Below, piece after piece: positions 36,702 to 41,066 of a stretch of 41,066 nucleotides of DNA. Under the pieces are notes generated by a model. That model saw nothing but the letters and a program-made list of their open reading frames with translations, ran no database searches and was not told the DNA's origin. This DNA comes from Leishmania donovani. Its lineage: Eukaryota > Euglenozoa > Kinetoplastea > Trypanosomatida > Trypanosomatidae. The translations under genes and the position numbers were made by a program. Where the stretch lies: contig NC_018240.1 of NCBI RefSeq assembly GCF_000227135.1, positions 608,749 to 649,814 of the forward strand. Reading direction: 5' to 3'. Positions within the stretch are counted from its first letter, which is position 1, and each line of letters opens with the position of its first letter.

Positions 36702-38768
36702 GATCTTTTTGATGGAGGTTGAAAGAAGCGGAAGAAAAGGAGCAAGAGAGAGAGACACACCCAACAGCGAGGGGCACAAGAACGATTTTGGCTCGGTCCG
36801 CTGAGCTGTCTGTTTTGTCTTTTCTTTTTCGAAATCGACTCGTGCGTGCCTCTGATCCAGAAAACGGCTGTTTCAGTGATGTCGAGGAAGTAGAAGACCC
36901 GGGGAGCTTGGGGAGAAGACACTGAGGGAAGGAGGAGGAGGTAGGGTAAGAGTTTTGGTGACCACTGCGTGGGCAATCGAGGTGCCGCGAGAAATACGCA
37001 GTGGGTGGTGTCTCCCTGTCGTTTTCTGATCAATGGCGAGCGTTCGTGTTCTCTTTTTTTTTTCCGCAGTTGTGCGTCTGAGTGCAGCGCGTCTGTGCCC
37101 GACTTTCGCACTTTGCTCCGTTCGTTTCGCTTCCTCGTTCGTATGCACGTGTGTCGTGATGAGCACCACGAAAAGGTACAAGCAAAAGAAAAGGTTGGCC
37201 AGTCGTGTAAGCGCGCACACAGGAGCGTGCGTGTGCTGAAAGACAGGCAACGCGGTGAGACTTCACAAGGTGAAGGCTATGAGAAAAAAAAAGGGTGAGG
37301 CTCAAGCAGTGCTCCCTTGCTGCGTTGCAACGCGCGAGAGTGCACACACTGATGCACACACCGAAACAAAGACAGCGCCACGATGGGGAAACGCGGTGTG
37401 GAGGAAGGAAGATGGAAGGAGAGGAACGGTGAAAACACTTTTGAACGTAAAACTAAAAGAGAGCGGCACAGCACAGCAGCAATAAAAAAAAAAGAAAGCA
37501 GAGATCCAGCCCGGGGCAGACTACGAACGTGCGTGCCCGCTGATGACAATCACACGCGCGCACACAGACACACAGAGAGGGGTAGGGAGAGAGATATCAG
37601 AAAAGACAGAAGGGAGAGAAAAACGCTCGCGCGCTCAAACTATGATTCGAACGCAGAAATAAAAAAAGGAGGGAGAGCAAGAAGTATGTGTGGGTCGGTA
37701 TCCACGACAGATGTATGAGTTTCTGTCGGCGTGTCGAATCGATACAATCCTTTCCTATCGGTCAAGCGAGCCAAGATTGATAAAAGAAAGAGGAGCACTC
37801 TCGCGTTTTTGTTTTGCTGCCTCTCAGTTGATGGAGTGCGCAACGACGACAACGACAACACAAGTAGCAAAAGAAAAAGAAACCATAAAAAAAAAAAACT
37901 GCGCTCCACGTTCGACTACGCTTTCGCTTTTCCTCACGTGACGCTCTTGGCACTGCTTCCTCCTCTGCTTCTCCGCATCCACCTACGCGCACGCGGACAG
38001 AAACTCGTAGAAATACGAAAAAGAGAAGGTTCGCGTAAGCGTGAGTCTCGAGGCAATGTCACCGGCTTCTTGCTTTCTGCTGCTGGTTTCTTGGTGTTGA
38101 CGGCTGTGAGGGGCGAGAGGAACGGCCCTCCTTCCACTTTGATTGGACAACGCGCGCCGAGTTCTTTTTTTCTGATGGCCGTCGTCTCTTCTCCCACTCG
38201 CTCGCTGTCAGCTAACCACCACGGCGACTGCAACAAAAAGGCAGAAGAGGGTCGCAGGGAAGCGGGACGACGGCAACGAATGTCGGAATGATGGCAGGCA
38301 AGAGAGGGAGAGAAGGGAGCGCCCCGTCTCACTGGAGGTGGTGATGAGCGGTGTAGCGTGTGAGGGCGACGCAGAAGAGAAACCAAGCACACCAACGACG
38401 AGAGAGAGAAGCAAAGGTGGCAGCCCCCGTAGGAAAGCCAAAAGACTGAGATACAGTGGCAAAAAAGAGAGACAGAACAGTGCAGAGATGAACACTGTGT
38501 AACACACACACACACAGATGGGGAGGAGGAGCCTACAACAAGGAACGAGTAGAATAGAAGCGAGAGGAGGGAGGGAGAGAGACACGCAAGAGAGTTTATG
38601 TCAGCACCGGCGCACGTAGAGCGCGTCGTCGGTACCAAGAGAGAAACAGAGTCGCAGAGCGTTGAAGGAGAAAGGAGCGGTGAGCACAACAACGGCACAA
38701 AAAAAAAACGCGACAACGTAAGGCGGTGTGAGGAGGGGACTACAGAAGGAAAACAAGAACAGAAAACC

Positions 38769-38795
38769 TATATCTATATATATATAGATAGATAG
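38769..38795. repeat. TA/GATA-type repeat, palindromic
   Basis: Alternating TA flanked by tatct and agata units in the gene-free right end. It could form a hairpin or cruciform. Confidence 0.85.
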
Positions 38796-41066
38796 AGGGG
38801 GAAGCAGCCGCGATAGTAAGGCACAACACGAGAAATAAAAGAAGAAGCGGTATGCCAAATCGGAAAGAACGCGCTAAAGGAGAAGAAACACGCTTCAACT
38901 ACCAAGAAGTGATGGAGATGAGATGGAAAGGAGGGAAGAGGGGTGGTGGTGGTGAGATGAGTGGGCACACACACAAAAACGCAAGTTCACCCGCGTACGA
39001 AATAGGAATAATAGTAAGAAAGGATAAAATAAAAAAAGAGGAAGAAAAATTACGGAGGAGACGTCGGAAACACGTAAAGTAGAGCCGGAGAACCAAGAGC
39101 CCTACACAACTCTATAGGGAGGCAGCGGTGGGGGGGGGCGAGCAAGAAAACGGAGACACGCTTGCGAGGACAACCAAAAAAAGGGAGACGGCACAGCAAA
39201 AAGATGGCGTGGGGTCCACCATACAAAGCGAGAGAGGGCGCGGCCACGCACACCCACAGAAAACAATACAAAAAGGGGAAGAGGAGGGAAAAAATCGGGC
39301 TATCGGCCTGTCAGAGCACAGAGACCAACGCCTGGGGAGACTGAACAAGAAGCGGAGGGAGTTACAGAACGAAAACTAAACAAAAGCGGGCAAGCACGTC
39401 AGGATGTGCAGGACGAAGACACATAAAGAAGGGCGAAAGCCGGAGCAACGCACCAGCACACGAAAACCGACACAAGCGCACACGCGACAACACAAACGTG
39501 CTATGGGCCACAAACACACACAAGCCGGAAAAAAAGAAGCAGGGATTGAGAAAAAAAAAGCAGAGTGAAGCGGCGTGATGTACAAGCCGAATCAAGAAAC
39601 AGAAACACAATGAAGCACACAGTTCTCCCACCAGCAACGGAAGGAGAAGCGACAGAGGCGCCAGGGGGAGGGAGGATAGTGGAGGGTTTGGAAACCAGCG
39701 CCGCTCAGACGTGCAGACGAAATGGGAGAAAACAGTAGAGGACCGCCTGCAGAGGGAGAGAGAACACTTGCGGATAGAAGAATGGAGCTTGCAAGGAACG
39801 GCGGATTGCAGAGGGGAGAAACTACGTGTGTTTTTCGCCCTCGGCGTCGGTGGTTCTCTTGATGGCGCGGGTACCTCAACTTGTGTGTGACCCCGATGTG
39901 TGTCTGGCCAAGATGAGAGGGACACGAGGGGCGGGGCGGAGCGGAAAGGTGGCAACTGGAATAGCTTGACTTTTCCTGCAGACCCTCCCAACGTGAGCGT
40001 CACCTTGCGTACTACTGCCTTCCTTCGCTGGTTGGCTGCAATCAGTGTCTGTAAGCCCCACTGTTCGTCTCCGTTATTGAGTGACAGGGGTACGAGAACA
40101 GAAGGGGAAATACACCTGCTCGGCCCTGTTACAATCTCTCTCTTTTTCTTGTTATTTCCTCTTTTCCTGATGTGTGGCTTTCAATTACCTGCTTGGGCGG
40201 CGATGCGTGTTTGGGCGTGTGTCGTCCTCCTCTTTCGACTGCAGCTTCGTGCAAGGAGCGTGTGGAGAGCACAGAGCGGAGAGAGAGGGATGGGGGCAAG
40301 TTGAAGGTGAGTTGGACGAGCGTACGAAGGGGGATGTATGTCCCGTACGTGTAAAACAGATGTGCGCACTCGCACAGACACGGGCAGAGAAAAACCAGCA
40401 ACAGGAACGAAGTGTGTATATACAGATATACAGATAGAGATATAAGTATGTATATATCTGTTAAGACGCTCGTCGCCAACGCTGCGATACCACGGCGCGA
40501 AAAAAAAAAGAACAAGAAAGCGCAAAGGTAAACGAGTGAGAGGATGGAAGATAGATTGGTGGGGCGTATTGCTTGCTTCTTTGGGTGCACGTGAGCAGGT
40601 GTATGTGGAGGAAGGTGCGAGAGGAGGGGGGGTGCCGTGGCGGGGGTGTGAGCGGCAGGAGGAAAGGAGCACCGAGTGAAGAAAAGAGTTAGGCATGTGC
40701 TTGCGGGAGGAGGGGGCAACAAGGCCCAATGCAGCGCTGTCCAAGCGGCAGGCATCCTGTCGTGTGAGGCGGATGGAGGAAGGTGATCCAAAACGCACAC
40801 ACATACATGTTTTGCACGCTCGTCGTGTTTCAGGACGCAAGCACAGAGCGGCAATGCACCTCTCGTGGCACGTATGCGCGGCTCGTTGCGTGCATCACCA
40901 TGGGTTTTGCTGCTGGCCTGCCAACGTTCAAAGCATATATATGTATGTACAGAGACCCCAACATCATTTTTTCTTCAGCGTGTCGTTCTACTACGAACGT
41001 GCCAACCAATAGACGCATACACACAACCACAGCTCACCTGCCTCTGCTGCACTGCGGCTGAATCTC

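Larger units (their letters stand above)
35011..41066. other. Six-kilobase gene-free stretch with strong strand asymmetry
   Basis: No credible gene was found on either strand. From about 35.2 to 39.8 kb the plus strand is strikingly purine-rich (A and G runs, many A8-A11 tracts), so the minus strand is polypyrimidine. It also holds (CA)n, (TA)n at 36684-36701 and 38769-38790, G runs (35849-35860, 39131-39138) and TA/GA mixtures near 40418-40460. Minus frames of 180-260 codons here are Leu/Ser/Phe/Pro-rich by-products of the tracts. It may be an upstream gene's 3'UTR plus spacer, or the edge of a transcription unit. Confidence 0.6.

Noticed and set aside
36434..38716. Minus-strand frames of 225 and 260 codons in the right end
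   Set aside because: They are Leu/Ser/Phe/Pro-rich products of polypyrimidine tracts. Neighbouring frames look the same, so there is no coding signal.
1..41066. CRISPR arrays, bacterial operons, riboswitches, rRNA genes and telomere arrays
   Set aside because: None seen. There are no regularly spaced repeats with unique spacers, and the single ttaggc/gggttag matches near 29220 are not repeated.

Overview
The window looks like a nuclear chromosome segment from a trypanosomatid, most probably Leishmania. Every convincing gene is intronless and lies on the minus strand. The coding sequence is GC-rich, and long intergenic spacers are full of (CA)n/(TG)n, purine/pyrimidine tracts and homopolymers. 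Several ATGs are preceded by a polypyrimidine tract plus AG, as expected for spliced-leader trans-splicing. A roughly 0.5 kb GC-rich element resembling the Leishmania SIDER retroposons recurs four times. The species was not determined.

Reading the minus strand 5' to 3' (right to left), the layout is as follows. 35-41 kb: a 6 kb stretch without a credible gene. 31.5-35.0 kb: a PPP-family Ser/Thr phosphatase (PPP copy B), badly scrambled by duplicated contig ends. 27.0-28.1 kb: a RagA-type small GTPase. 22.2-25.7 kb: a large beta-propeller-like protein with a disordered, coiled-coil tail. 18.9-20.3 kb: a HAD-superfamily protein. 13.7-17.0 kb: a P4-ATPase phospholipid flippase. 7.8-10.7 kb: a DRC11/IQCA1-like axonemal AAA protein. 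6.3-6.7 kb: a short unrecognised ORF behind an in-frame TGA. 2.5-4.7 kb: a second PPP phosphatase (PPP copy A). 1-122: possibly the start of a further minus-strand gene. This is a typical directional, presumably polycistronic, cluster. The genes do not form an obvious single pathway.

Three structural observations stand out. (1) The two PPP phosphatases, 28 kb apart, share a core of about 660 bp that is nearly identical in DNA, flanked by unrelated N-termini and diverged C-termini. This is the pattern of gene conversion. (2) The four SIDER-like elements are all in the same orientation and each sits 0.5-1.5 kb downstream of a stop codon, in the presumed 3'UTRs of PPP-A, the flippase, the propeller protein and PPP-B. 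(3) Five of the seven N runs are not true gaps: sequence on both sides overlaps by about 13 to 347 bp. Removing the overlaps restores open frames of 694 and 587 codons for the two phosphatases, the second also requiring removal of a duplication at 33240/33245. I did not find convincing evidence of a wholly new system. The best leads are the phosphatase mosaic, the repeat-marked 3'UTRs, the TGA-interrupted ORF and the 6 kb gene-free right end.
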